DNA of 64,000 bases from Patagioenas fasciata. Lineage: Eukaryota > Chordata > Aves > Columbiformes > Columbidae. Both the position numbers and the translations under genes were made by a program. This document shows, piece by piece, positions 1 to 11,494 of this stretch. The DNA lies in the NCBI RefSeq assembly GCF_037038585.1, contig NW_027288588.1, positions 744,001 through 808,000 of the forward strand. The letters are read 5' to 3'. Numbering within the stretch: position 1 is the first letter of the stretch; every line of letters starts with the position of its first letter. Under the pieces are notes generated by a model. It searched no databases and was not told the origin of the DNA. It worked only from the letters and a program-made list of their open reading frames with translations.

Positions 1-3000
1 CAGCCTCAAATCTGGGGTCTCTAAGCACAATTATCTCTGAGCCCTTTCCAGCCCCTTAAATAAATGAGGGGCTGGGAGTCACTCCTCTTCTTGGGGCACC
101 AGGGACCCCAGGATTAGGGAACTCTGGGAGGTGGGAGGACAGCTGGGGCAATGTGGACAGCTGGTGACTGGGATCCTCAGTCACTGGTGGCGCTGCCAAT
201 GGGGAGCACTGGTGAATCCTGGGCTCTGGGAGAGGAGGGCTGGGCTTGGGGGAAGTGCTGGGGTGGTGTCAGTGCCCAGCTCCAGCCCACCCCATTTCCC
301 TTGCACCGCCAGCCCCCAACTGGTCCAGTCTGCAGCCACAGCTGAGAACAGAGCAGAGGGAACATCCCCTGCCCTGGCTCTCACCTGTCCCTGTCCGGGG
401 TCACTGTGCCCTCCCAGACAACCTGGGTCCCGCCCTGTAGAGCTGATCCCACATGGTGGGTCCCAGTGTCCCTGTCCCCAACAAGGCTCTGGCTCCAGCC
501 CTGTCCCTTCCTGGGACTTGGCCACAGCTCACCAAAGGCCCTTGTCCCCACCGAGTGTCCCTTCAATGCCCCCATCCTCGGCCCAGGCCAGCGCTGTCCC
601 TGAGCAGGACGTGGCCATCCAGAGGGACGTGATGAAGCGGGCGCTTGTTCCCAGGCAGCCGCTCGGAGCTCATTGCAGGACGGAGCCCCCCTGGCACGAG
701 GAGGGATGTTTGCTCCCACAGCGGCTCTGATAAGCTCTGTTTGCCCAGGGCCCATGGCACAAGAAGCCCGTTCACCAAGATCGGTGCCTCACAGAGTGAC
801 CGATCAGGGGATCCAGGGCAGTTAAAGCAGCCTGGAAGCCTGGGCTCCCCCAGCCCTGGCAGCGGGCAGAGCCCACAGAGAAGGGCAGTGCTGGGGCAGC
901 GGGGAGGAGCAGGTCCTGGGGCACCCGCACGCCTGGGGCTCCCTGGCTGCCCTGGGCACAGGCTGGAGCCCAGAGGCCGGGGGGTCCCAGGGGAGCAGCT
1001 GGACAGCCGGGGTGCCGCTCTGCTTTGGGACAGCCTGGGGAGTCCTGCCGGAGTGGGGCTCAGAGCAGCTGGGGGATGGAGCTGTGTCCCCAGGGGCACG
1101 GCCTCCCCTGCCCTCTCCCCCGCCCGCCTTGCAGCTCTCCCTGGCTTTTTGCGGGGCGCGGGGTTCCCTTCACTGCACCCCTGGCCCAAACATCCCCATC
1201 CTGGGGGCCCTGGTCAGCATCCTCTGGGCACCGTGGGGCAGTGTGACAGTGGGGGAATCAATGGGTTTATAACTCCAGTCTCAGTGGCTGCTGCCCGGGC
1301 GACCTGGATGTTGAGCGGTTTCCAGCACCAGTCTGTGCTCACTGACTGGAGCAGAAGAGGGATCTCAGATTCCCAAGACCCGATTTCTGTCCCTGCAGAG
1401 CTGGCAGCCCTTCAGGGACATACCTGTGTTTGCTTTGATATTCTTCAGTGGCTGACTCTGGGCTGTGTGAGCATCTCCATGATGTACTTTTACAACCATG
1501 TTCTCCGTACAGACAGCAACACCTTGCCACAGTTCAGCAGCCTCTTGGAAAGTAAATGTGGAAAAGCAAGATGTGCAGTTCCAGCCACCTGGATGATAAA
1601 GGAAGATCAATACTAACATGACCATCTGGACGGTCAAAGACATAATACTAACATAATAACATAGAAAGGGCCTTGGACAGAGTACTTTGAAGTACGTTTC
1701 TCATAACTGTAAAAAGTTATAGCCCAGACTCGTGAGAATGGGATCTCGGGCCAGATAACCGCCCCCAAGCGCATGGGATTTGTGATGTCCTTGGGCCTGG
1801 TCTGTGAACGAGTGGGAACGTAACTGAAATAAACATCACATGAGTTTAGTGTGTTTTTAATAACAATTACTGGAAAAACATCTTATGTACCATCTTAGTC
1901 CAGGCCCATATCTGTCCCCCAAGGAACGTATTTTGGTGTTGGGGCAGGGGAGGAGCACAGACAGGCAGCCTGGACCCCTGGGTCCTCTGCCCTGCTCGGG
2001 GAGGGGAGGTCGTTCCCTGTATGATGGGCTCAGCACTCCTGGGCTCACAGGAGATGTCACCCCCTCCAGAAGCCATCTGCTGTTCACAAGGCCACCAGTG
2101 CAGCAAGTCAACATTCATTTGATGCAACCAGTCTGTTAGAGCCAGTAATCCTGTGTAAAATCGATGCAAAATTACCACTGTGCTTAACTACAATGTGCCA
2201 TGGAACAACCAGGCACTGACAAATCTCTCTGTTTTCCCTGGGAAATCACATTTGTGGCACTTTCACCCCCAAATCTCAGCAGCAGCGTCTGTTAACACCG
2301 GTTAACAGCTTTGGCTACCCAGAGCTGCCTTCAGCTCACGTGAAAACGTCTCCTCACGCTCAGTGTGAGCCCAAGAACGACGCCTCCCCAATGCCCAAAC
2401 TGAGGAACCTCAAGCAGTGCCCCCTTCTCCAAGGGCTGCGTTACAATCTGTGACAGAAAGGGGCTTCCACAGCCTGGAAAAGCTCCACAAGGAACTGGAG
2501 ATTCCTGGGTCTCAGAGTAATTCTAGAGCTCAAGTGGTGACAGCCATCAGCTCCAGCTCAGACAATACATGCCAACGCCCATCACTGACCCAGGAAGCAG
2601 CTCTTCCTGTCCTGCCCAACGCCTTCAAACCCAACACACTTTGTCCCTCCAACAGGAGGCAGCTGATTGATTTCTAACACCACTCTTCTCTGTCTACTTC
2701 GAGATGAACCAGACATACGTTATACAAGCAACCAAGTCCCCGCCTGGAAGCAGCGGAGCCTTTTGCCTTCTCCTTCCCACCCCACTTTGCAGGAGAAGGA
2801 AAACAAACGGCAGAAGAGACGCTGAGAAATTCAACCACCAAATGGAGAGGGAACCTTTGAGAGCGGGAAAACTTATCCGTACAATGGAGAGAGCTACGCT
2901 GAATGAATAACACTGAAAATGAACCCTTCTTGCAGGGTAAAGTGCACAGCAATTCAAGACCTGCTGAACAGACCCCTGCCATTCTCAGCAATAAACAACC

Positions 3001-3319
3001 CCCAAGGCTCAACCAGCCAGCCAGGGTCACTGCTCTAAATCCAAGCGCAGCTGCACCGACCTGAGCCAACACGGACACAGCCGCCTCCCTTGGCCCACAC
3101 GAAGCTGCACAGGCCACGCGCTGCTCCAACAGGAACGTGCTGGGGACACCCGGGTTTCTCATGGCGGCCTCTGCGCTGTCACCTGCACAAAGCACCAAGA
3201 GACCGGCAGCTGTGGGCTCAGCTCCGGGGGTTCCCGGGACCGGGGTCTCCAAGGGCCCGTTCGCACACGGATCCTTGTGCGCGCGCCCCGACCGCGGGCG
3301 CCTCTCCCGCCCCCATCCC
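1..3319. other. No gene recognised (GC-rich non-coding)
   Basis: GC-rich sequence with overlapping open frames on both strands, none with a recognisable domain or paired splice signals. A + strand AATAAA lies at 1828-1833 in an AT-richer patch (1620-1880), so the end of an unseen upstream gene is possible. No repeat family was recognised here. Confidence 0.5.
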
Positions 3320-3556
3320 GACCCGCCGCTCGCTCCCCCGGACCCGCCGCTCGCCCCCCCGGACCCGCCGCTCGCCCCCCCGGACCCGCCGCTCTCTCCC
3401 CCGGACCCGCCGCTCGCCCCCCCGGACCCGCCGCTCTCTCCCCCGGACCCGCCGCTCGCCCCCCCGGACCCGCCGCTCTCTCCCCCGGACCCGCCGCTCT
3501 CTCCCCCGGACCCGCCGCTCTCTCCCCCGGACCCGCCGCTCGCCCCCCCGGACCCA
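3320..3556. repeat. 21-bp minisatellite, 11 copies
   Basis: Eleven contiguous 21-bp units of the form GACCCGCCGCTCGCCCCCCCG span 3320-3550, followed by a 6-base partial unit. The only variation is TC against CC in the middle of the unit. The complementary strand is G-rich, with runs of five or more G per unit, so quadruplex folding is possible. Because 21 is a multiple of three the array is open in every frame and produces spurious Pro-rich or Arg/Gly-rich peptides. Confidence 0.95.
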
Positions 3557-3660
3557 CTCAGCAGCCTCCGCTCGCCCCAGCCCTGTAGCCGGAAATTGCG
3601 TCACCGGGAGGGGCGAGCCGAGCGGCGCTGCCGGCAGGACCCCGCCAGAGCTGTCCGATT
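3557..3660. promoter_or_regulatory. CpG-rich promoter-like patch
   Basis: Directly after the 21-bp array is a CpG-rich stretch with an ETS-type CCGGAA at 3589-3594 and a CRE-like TGCGTCA at 3597-3603, a combination common in CpG-island promoters. No exon could be tied to it, so this is a weak inference. Confidence 0.25.
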
Positions 3661-4419
3661 ATTCGCCTGACCCGCCAAATTTTTATACGAAATGTGAATG
3701 AGTTGAACAGTTATTAAAATAACAAAGTCTCTGGCAGCCGTGCCGTCATGGTGGCTCAGTGCAGTGGAAAACCCCCTGAACTGCAGGTCAGCCTCAGCTC
3801 TCAGATGAGCTCCTCCCCGCCCTCCGCACCGCTGACCCCGCAGCACAAAGCGCGACCGGCGCGTCCCGCGGGCGGACTCGGTGTCCGCGCTCGTTCGTCG
3901 CCTCCTCGCTGGCTGCAGCGGGACTGAGGGGCTGTGGGTTCCAAACCTGCGGTTTGCTGCCCTTGCACAGAGGAGAAGGCTCGGCTGCTGAGAACAGGTT
4001 CCGTGTTAAACTCGGCTGAAGAGAAGTTTCTCCTCCTGGGATCTCAGAACAGCAGCAGCTCCAAGGAACTGACAGAGCATGGGCCGCGGGCATTTCTCAG
4101 TGTCTGTGCTGAGAGGTTTGATCTGGGCGTTGTTAATGCCAGAAAGAGGTGGAAAGATAAAGAGATAAAGATGACGGGTCGTGCTGCACAGAGTTACAGC
4201 ATTTTTGCAAATGAGGAACTGAAATACGTAGCTTACGCTTTTTCTATGGATAAACAACATTTAATCCAATTCCTTAACTGTATTCCTTGAACACGTGTTC
4301 GTTAGAGCACAAGCCAAACAGCGCTGGGTGCGCGGGCGATTCACTCTTTGTACTGGACATTCACATTAACAGTGCTGATAGTGGTTACATCACCAATCCC
4401 GTGTCCATTTCCATTTCAA
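3661..4419. other. No gene recognised
   Basis: Mixed-composition sequence flanking the ERV fragment that follows. Part of it may belong to that element, but no viral or host domain could be recognised. Confidence 0.35.
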
Positions 4420-4860
4420 TTCCCCTGGTCCTTGGGTTACTCCCCAGGTTCTTTCTCCCGTCCGTGGTCCTTTAACTCGAGAGCCGTGTGTCCACCCTTT
4501 CTCTGCAGTCCGAACGGCTGGTTCTGTAGTTAATAAGGCAAGAAAAGGTCCTTCCCATCGTGGGGTCAGAGTTTCCTCTTCCAGGTTTTAATTAGTACTT
4601 TATCCCCAGGTTGTATTTTATGAATCGGAAACCCTAAAGGCAGAGTCTGATTTAAAATCTCTTTCTCCCTTCATTTAGTTCCTGCGACTATAAACTTCAT
4701 ATGCAATTTCAATTAGCTGAGCAATAGTTACATCCCTCAGCTCCTCCCTTTTGTAGTTTCTTACACTAATTTCAGACCCAGATCAGTCTGTGCGCAGAAC
4801 AACACTGACTGCAACACAGCTAACCCAGAATTTCACATTCACATCACTTCCCCCTCTCAT
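4420..4860 (-). mobile_element. Class I (gammaretrovirus-like) ERV pol fragment
   Basis: On the minus strand this stretch resembles the C-terminal end of a gammaretroviral integrase: a PGDKVLIKTWK-like block followed by the region that in relatives precedes the pol stop. The fragment is an old, decayed copy with several breaks. No LTRs, primer site or env could be assigned to it. It is non-functional. Confidence 0.6.
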
Positions 4861-6532
4861 TTACTCTCATGTGTACAGATGCATCTGAACGGGGAGCGCG
4901 GTGGCACTTTAATAATGGAACCGGTTCTCATTTTGTAATTATCTCCCCGAACAAAATTCTTTTGGTACCAAATATAAACGTGCGAAGTAAAAGGCTGAGC
5001 TCAGACACGCAAACCGCACGCCAAGCTCAAATATACAAACAGATCACAATTACATTCATTGAAGACAATATCTCGATTTTAGCCTTGCGCCTTTGGGCCG
5101 CTCGCTGCTCAGCCGGGTGGAGGCACCGCTGGGGCTCCTGACAAACAGGGCAGTGCGGCTGGAGCCCCATCGGCACCCGCCCCGCTGCTCCAGCGAGCTG
5201 GGCTGAGCAAGGCTTTGATTGGTGTCCATCTGGGTGATACAACTGTTATCCCAAAACCAGGGGTCTGTACTCGGTGTGCACACGGAAGAAAAGCCACATT
5301 TAGCACACCGAGATGAGACACAGCCTGTCAAAAGCAGCACGAAAAACACACGTTCTCACTGTTTTCCCTCCACACTACACTGAATTCTAAACAATGTAGC
5401 CTTGTATTAACTTTCCAAACATTAACATAATGTGTTTTCCAGTAAAACATAGGCTGTGTTGTAAATCCAAAGCGAGTAATGCCATGGTTTGCACAGTTCT
5501 GATGTGAATATTGGTGTTTGTGCCCAGCAACACATTGTATTTCATTGTGAATGTGCCGGAATATTTCCGGTCTGACTTTGTGTTGTACAGATAATGTCAG
5601 ATTGGTTTTAGATCGTGTGGGTTCAAGGTTTGCACAGCTGAACGTGCTGCCGTGGTCTGCATCTGTCTGTCCAGAGCCGGTAACGTGTATGTTTGTACAG
5701 CTTGTGTGTGATTTCTGTTTCTTGCAATAACAATTGTTTGGAGTGTGGTTTTTGCCATTTTCACATTGTATCACTCAGCTCTTGTTTTTCAATGCTTTTT
5801 TTTTTGCCTAATGGTTTTTGGAAAAGTTCTCAAAAACCACTGAGAAACCGTTATTGTTAAACTTGGTGCTGTTTCTTTCTTGTGACTTGGGGCTTCAAAG
5901 AAATACCCAAACCAATACATTCCATACATTTGGAAGACAGTTCTGTGCAGCTAAATGATTCCTTTTCTTGTCCTTAAATACTTGGGCATTTGTGCTAGAA
6001 CTGTGTAACAGGAGTGATATTGTTGGGGCACCTCTGAGTGTAAGTTTGTCTTGGATAGATTGCCATGAATGTAGACACTGCTGCTCCACAAAGTGATGTT
6101 CTGAGTTCTGCATTTGATCTTTTCACTTCATCTGATGGAGCAGTGGAGTTTAATCATTTGTCTGCAAATGAAACTCCCTAAAAGGCAGTGTACAGGGAAC
6201 CTGCGGCAGGGAGCTCCTGATTCCCACCTGACTCCTCCAAAGGCCTCTCTTAAAAGTGAACAAAAGCCAACAAAAGCTGCGGCCCCTCCCTCCTGGGCCA
6301 CTGCGGTGGGCGCCTCCCCTGAGACCACAGGAAGGTCCAGGCTCCTTGTCCTGAGTGGTCAGGGCATCGCTGGCAGGTGGCACCTGCTCACCTGCTCACG
6401 GCCACTCTTGGGTGCCTTCATGGCCCAAAATCCCCGGGGATGCCACAGGGCCACCCACTTTTTCCTCGCAGAGGGCACCAGTGCCCAGGAGGCCTGGACA
6501 TAGAGGTGGGCAGGGAAATGGAGATAGGCTGG
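4861..6532. other. AT-richer stretch, unassigned
   Basis: Composition falls sharply in GC compared with the flanks. A 148-codon minus-strand open frame (5328-5774) and a 72-codon one (5895-6113) are present. The first has many Cys and His residues and one N-glycosylation sequon, but matches nothing I recognise and has no clear splice or promoter context. Part of this interval may be the interior of the ERV next to it. Confidence 0.35.
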
Positions 6533-7093
6533 TGTCGAGGGTTAAGATTGCGGGGTGACAATCAAACCCTGGCAGATGTGTTGTCAACCTCCTCTCCCCC
6601 CCGCTTCCCCCTTTTGCCCCTCCCTCTCCCCCCTTCCCACTCAGCACAGGTGATTGAGAGGGAAAGAAGGACAGAGAGAAGAGAGCTGGAAAAGTTAAAG
6701 ATGTTTTACTAATGCTACTGATAAGAATAGAGAAAATAACACAAATATACAAAACCCATCTTGTAAGTCTGAGCAACTGCAGAGCAGGCACCCAAAGTCC
6801 TGGATTGGACTCTGCAGCCAACCGGAGCTGGATTCAGTCTCTCACTGGCCTCAGTTCGCAGGGACGACCAGCAAGGTCCTCTCCTGATGTCGGCCATGAG
6901 CAGAAGGGAAGGAAAAAGGGAAAAGGGAAGGAAAAGGAACGAGATCCTCGTGATCTCCCGCTTTTATATGAAGTATTCACGTGAATGGAATGTTATACAC
7001 AGTTGGTCACCGGTTTCTCGTTGCCCCTCTCGCGAGATGTCCATCCGTGCTTATCAATAAGTTTGCATTCCCTTGCTGGGTTTAACCAAAACA
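6533..7093 (-). mobile_element. Solo LTR (avian ERV)
   Basis: In minus orientation the element runs from about 7093, has a TATA-like CATATAAAAG near 6963-6972, and ends in CTTAACCCTCGACA at 6533. It is about 560 bp with TG...CA-type ends, and its look is that of a common songbird LTR. No internal retroviral sequence adjoins it, so it is a solo LTR. A clear target-site duplication was not found, so the ends are approximate. Confidence 0.65.
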
Positions 7094-7190
7094 TGTGTTG
7101 GGTTCTCCAGGAAAATGCAGCTGACATGAAGGCTTTGGCTGACAGGCAAATTCACTAAAAGAGAAACTTGTTTTTAACAAAACCAGGACC

Positions 7191-10100
7191 CCAGGGCCCA
7201 AGTGACAAGGGGGGTCCCCACGGTGCCACGATGAGCCCTGGGGACAAGGGGGTACCCCGGATGTCACAATGGGCCATGGGGACTACGGGGGGTACCCAGG
7301 ATGCCACAATGAGCCCTGGGGACAAAGTGGGGTCCTGGGAAGTCACAATGGGTCCCAGTGACAAAGGGGGTGTCCATGGTGCCACAATGGGCTCTGGGGA
7401 CAAAGCGGGGTCGCCAGGATGTCACAATGGGCTCTGGGGACAATGAGGGGTCCAGGGACACCACAATGGGCCCTGGGGACAAAGGGGTTCCCCAGGATGT
7501 CACAATGGGCCCTGGGGACAGAGGGGTCCCCTGAATGTCACAATGGGCCCTGGGGACAAGGAGGGTCCTGGGATGTCAGAATGGGTCCTGGGGAAAAAGA
7601 GGGGTCCTGGGATGTCACAATGGGCTCTTGGGACAAAGGGGGTCTGCACCGTGTAACAATGGGCCCTGGGGACAAAGGGGGGTCCCCAGGATGTCACAAT
7701 GAGCCCTGGGGACAAAGGGGGTTCCCACGGTGTCACAATGGGCCCTGGGGACAAAGGGGGTCCCCAGCATGTCACAAAGGACCCTGGGGACAACGGGGTG
7801 TCCTGAAACGTCACAATGGACCCTGGGGACAAAGTGGGGTCCTGGGATGTCACAATGGGCCCTGCAGACAAGGGGGGTCACCACGGTGTCACAATGGGCC
7901 CTGGGGACAATGGGGGTCCCCATGGTGTCACAATGCGCCCTGCGGACAAAGTGGAATCCTGGAATGTCACAATGGGCCCTGGGGACAATGGGAGGTGCCT
8001 AGGGTGTCACAATGGGCCCTGAGGACAAGGGGGGGGCCCATGGTGTCACAGTGGGTCCCCAGTGACAAGCGAGTTCCCCATGTTGTCCCAATAGGCCCTG
8101 GAGACAAAGGCGGGTCCTCTGAATGTCAGAATGGGCCCTGGGGACAAAGGGGGGTCCCATCCTGTCACAATGGGCACTGGGGACAATGGGGGGTCCTGGG
8201 ATGTTACAATGGGTCCTGAGGACAAAGGGGGGTCCCCATGGTGTCACAATGGGCACTGGGGACGAGGGGGTCCCCAGGATGTCACAATGGGCCCTGGGGA
8301 CAATGGGGGTCCTTGGATGTCACAATGGGCCCTGGGGACAAAGGCTGCTCCTTAGAATGTCACAATGGGCTCTGGGGACAAAGTGGGGTCCTTGGCTGTC
8401 ACAATGGGCCCCAGTGACAAAGGGGGTCCCCATGGTGTCACAATGGCCTCTGGGGACAAAGGGGGTGCCCTGGATGTTACAATGGGCCCTGGGGACAAAG
8501 GAGGTCACCCAGAATGTCACAATGGGCCCCACTGACAAGGGGGGTCCCCACGGTGTCACAATGGGCCCTGGGGAAACGGGGAGTGCTGGGACGTCACAAT
8601 GGGTCCTGGGGACAAAGGGGGTCCCCAGGATGTCACAATGGGACCTGGGGACCAGAAGGCATCCCCACGGTGTCACAATGGGCCCTGGGGACAATGGGGG
8701 TCCCCACGGTGTCAGAACGGGCCCTGGGGACAAAGCGGAATCCTGGAATGCCACAATGGGCCCCAGTGACAAAGGCGGTCCCCATGGTGCCACAATGGGC
8801 CCTGGGGACAAAGGGGGGGGGCCATGGTGTCATAAGGGGTGCCCAGTGACAAGGGGGGTCCCCATTGTGTCATGATGGGCCCTGGGGACAAAGGGGGTCC
8901 CCAGGATGTTACAATGGGCCCTCGGGACAAGGGGCGTTCCCAGGATGTCACAATGAGCCCTGGGACAATGGCGGTTCCTAGGATGTCACAATGGGCCCTG
9001 GAGACAAAGGGTGGTCCCCAGGATGTCACAATGGGGCCTGGGGACAATGGGGGGTCCTGGGATGTCACGATGGGCCCCAGGGACAAATGGGGTCCCCATG
9101 ATGTCACAATGGGCCATGGGGACAAAGGGCGTAGCTTGAATGTCACAATGGGCCCTGGGGACAAATGGGGTCCCCATGGTGTCACAATGAGCCCTGGGGA
9201 CAAAGTGGGGTCCTGGGATGTCACAATGCGCCCTGGGGACAAAGGGGGGCCCATGGTGCCACAATGGGCCCTGGGGACAAATGGGGTCCCCAGGATGTCA
9301 CAATGAGCCCTGGGAACAAGGGGGGTCCCCATGGTGTCACAATGGGCCCTGGGGACAATGTTGGGTCCCCAGGATGTCACAATGGGGTCTTGGGACAAAG
9401 GGGGTCCCCAGGATGCCGCAATGGGCCCTGGGGACAAAGTGGGGTCCTGGGATGTCACAATGGGCCTCAGTGACAAATGGGGTCCCCATGGTGCCACAAT
9501 GGGCCCTGGGGACAATGGGGGGTCCTGGGATGTCACGATGGGCCCCAGGGACAAATGGGGTCCCCATGGTATCACAATGGGCCATAGAGACAAAGGGGGT
9601 CCCTTGAATGTCACAATGGGCCCTGCGGACAAGGGGGGTCCCCACGGTGTCACAATGGGCCCCGGGGACAATTTGGGGTCCTGGGACATCACAATGGGGC
9701 CTAGGGACAAAGGGGGTGCCCAGGATGTCACAAAGGGCCCTGAAGACAAGGGGGGGTCCTCATGATGTTACAATGGGACCTGGGGACAAAGTGGGGTCCT
9801 CACAGTGTCACAATGGGCCCTGCAGACAACGGGGGGGTCCTGGGACATCACAATGGGCCCTGGGGACAAGGGGGGGTCCCCATGGTGTCACAATAAGCCC
9901 TGGGGACAAGGGGGGGTCCCCACGGTGTCACAATGGGCCCTGGGGACAAAGGTGGCTCCCCTGCATGTCACAATGGGACCTAGGGACAAAGTGGTTCCCT
10001 AGGATGTTAAAATGGGCCCTGGGGACAAAGGGGGGTGCCCTGAATGTCACAATGGGCCCTGGGGACAAAGGGAGGTCCTGGGATGTCACAATACGCACTG

Positions 10101-11494
10101 GGGAGAAAGGGGGGGTCCCCATGGTGTCACAATGTTTCCCCAGTGACAAGTGGGGTACCCATGGTGCCACTATGGGCCATAGAGGACAAGGGGGGGTCCC
10201 CACGGTGGCACAATGGGCCCCAGTGACAAAGGGGGTTCCCATGGTGTCACAATGAGCCCTGGGGACAAAGGGGGTCCTGGGACAACACAATATGCCCTGG
10301 CGATAAGGGGGGGTCCCCAGGATGTCACAGTGGGCTCTGGGGACAAAGGGGTTCCCCACAGTGTCACAATGGGTCCCAGTGACAAAGGGGGGTCCCCTGG
10401 ATGTCACAATGGGCCCTGGGGACAAAGGGGGTCCCCACGGTGTCACAATAAGCCCTGGGGACAAGGGGGGGTCCCCAGGATGTCACAATGGGCCCTGGGG
10501 ACAATGGGGGTCTCCATGGTGCCACAATGGGCCCTGGGGACAAAGGGGGTCCCCAGAATGTCACAATGGGGCCTGGGGACAAAGGGGTTTCCCCATGGTG
10601 TCAAAATGGGTCCACAGTGACATGGGGGGTCCCCATGGTGTCAGAATGGGCCCTGGGGACAAGAGGGTCCCCAGGATGTCACAATGGGCCTCAGGGACAA
10701 TGGGGGGTCCCCAGGATGTCACAATGGGCCCTGAGGACAAGGGGGGGTCCCCATGGTGTCACAATGGGTCCCCAGTGGCAAGAGGGGTCCCCATGGTGTC
10801 ACAATGATCCCTGGGGAGAATGGGGGGTCCTGGGATGTCACAATGGGTCCCCAGTGACAAAGGGGGTCCCCACCCTGTCACAATGGGCCCTGGGGACAAA
10901 TGGGGTCCCCAGGATGTCACAATGGGCTCTGGGGACAATGGGTGGTCCTGGGATGTCACAATGGGCCCTGGGGACAAAGGGGGTCCCCACAGTGTCACAA
11001 TGGGCCTTGGGGACAAGGGGGGTCCCCAACCTGTCACAATGGGCCCTGGGGACAAAGGAGGTCACCCAGGATGTCACAATGGGCCCCAGTGACAAGGGGG
11101 GTCCCCACGGTGTCACAATTGCCCTGGGGACAACGGGCAGTCCTGGGATGTCACAATGGGCCCTGGGGACAAAGGGGTTCCTAGAATGTCACAATGGGCC
11201 CTGGGGACAAGACGGGGTCTCCACGGTGTCACAATGGGCCCTGGGGACAAAGCGGGGTCTCCAGGATGTCAGAATGAGCCCTGGTGACAAGGGGGGTCCC
11301 CACCCTGTCACAATGGGTCCTGAGGACAAGAAGGGGTCCCCATGGTGTCACAATAGGCCCTGGGGACAAAGATGGGTTCCCTGAATGTCACAATGGACCC
11401 TGGGGACAGAGGAGGTCCCCAGGATGTCACAATGGTTCCCCAGTGACAAGGGGGGTCCCCATGGTGCCAGTATGGGCCCTGGGGACAAGGGGGG
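7191..11494. repeat. 39-bp minisatellite, about 110 copies
   Basis: A continuous array of 38-41-bp units built on GTCACAATGGGCCCTGGGGA followed by CAAAGGGGGTCCCCAGGAT. Units vary mainly in the number of Gs before TCC and in the CAGGAT / CACGGT / CATGGT tail. The array is 4.3 kb long. It contains GGGCCC and GGGGNNNN...CCCC-type inverted elements and four G-runs per unit on the + strand. The open frames inside (for example 13-residue MSQWALGTKGVPR-type repeats) follow from the 39-bp period and are not evidence of a gene. Confidence 0.97.

Noticed and set aside
645-1616. 323-codon frame in GC-rich DNA
   Set aside because: No recognisable domain, and overlapping frames on both strands are equally long for their base composition.
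3137-3670. 177-codon Pro-rich frame
   Set aside because: Carried by the 21-bp repeat, open in all six frames.
8712-9749. 345-codon minus-strand frame and similar long frames in 7.4-11.4 kb
   Set aside because: They are produced by the 39-bp repeat period; there is no non-repeat domain, start context or splice structure.
7191-11494. CRISPR-like regular array
   Set aside because: Units are contiguous without unique spacers, and the genome is eukaryotic.
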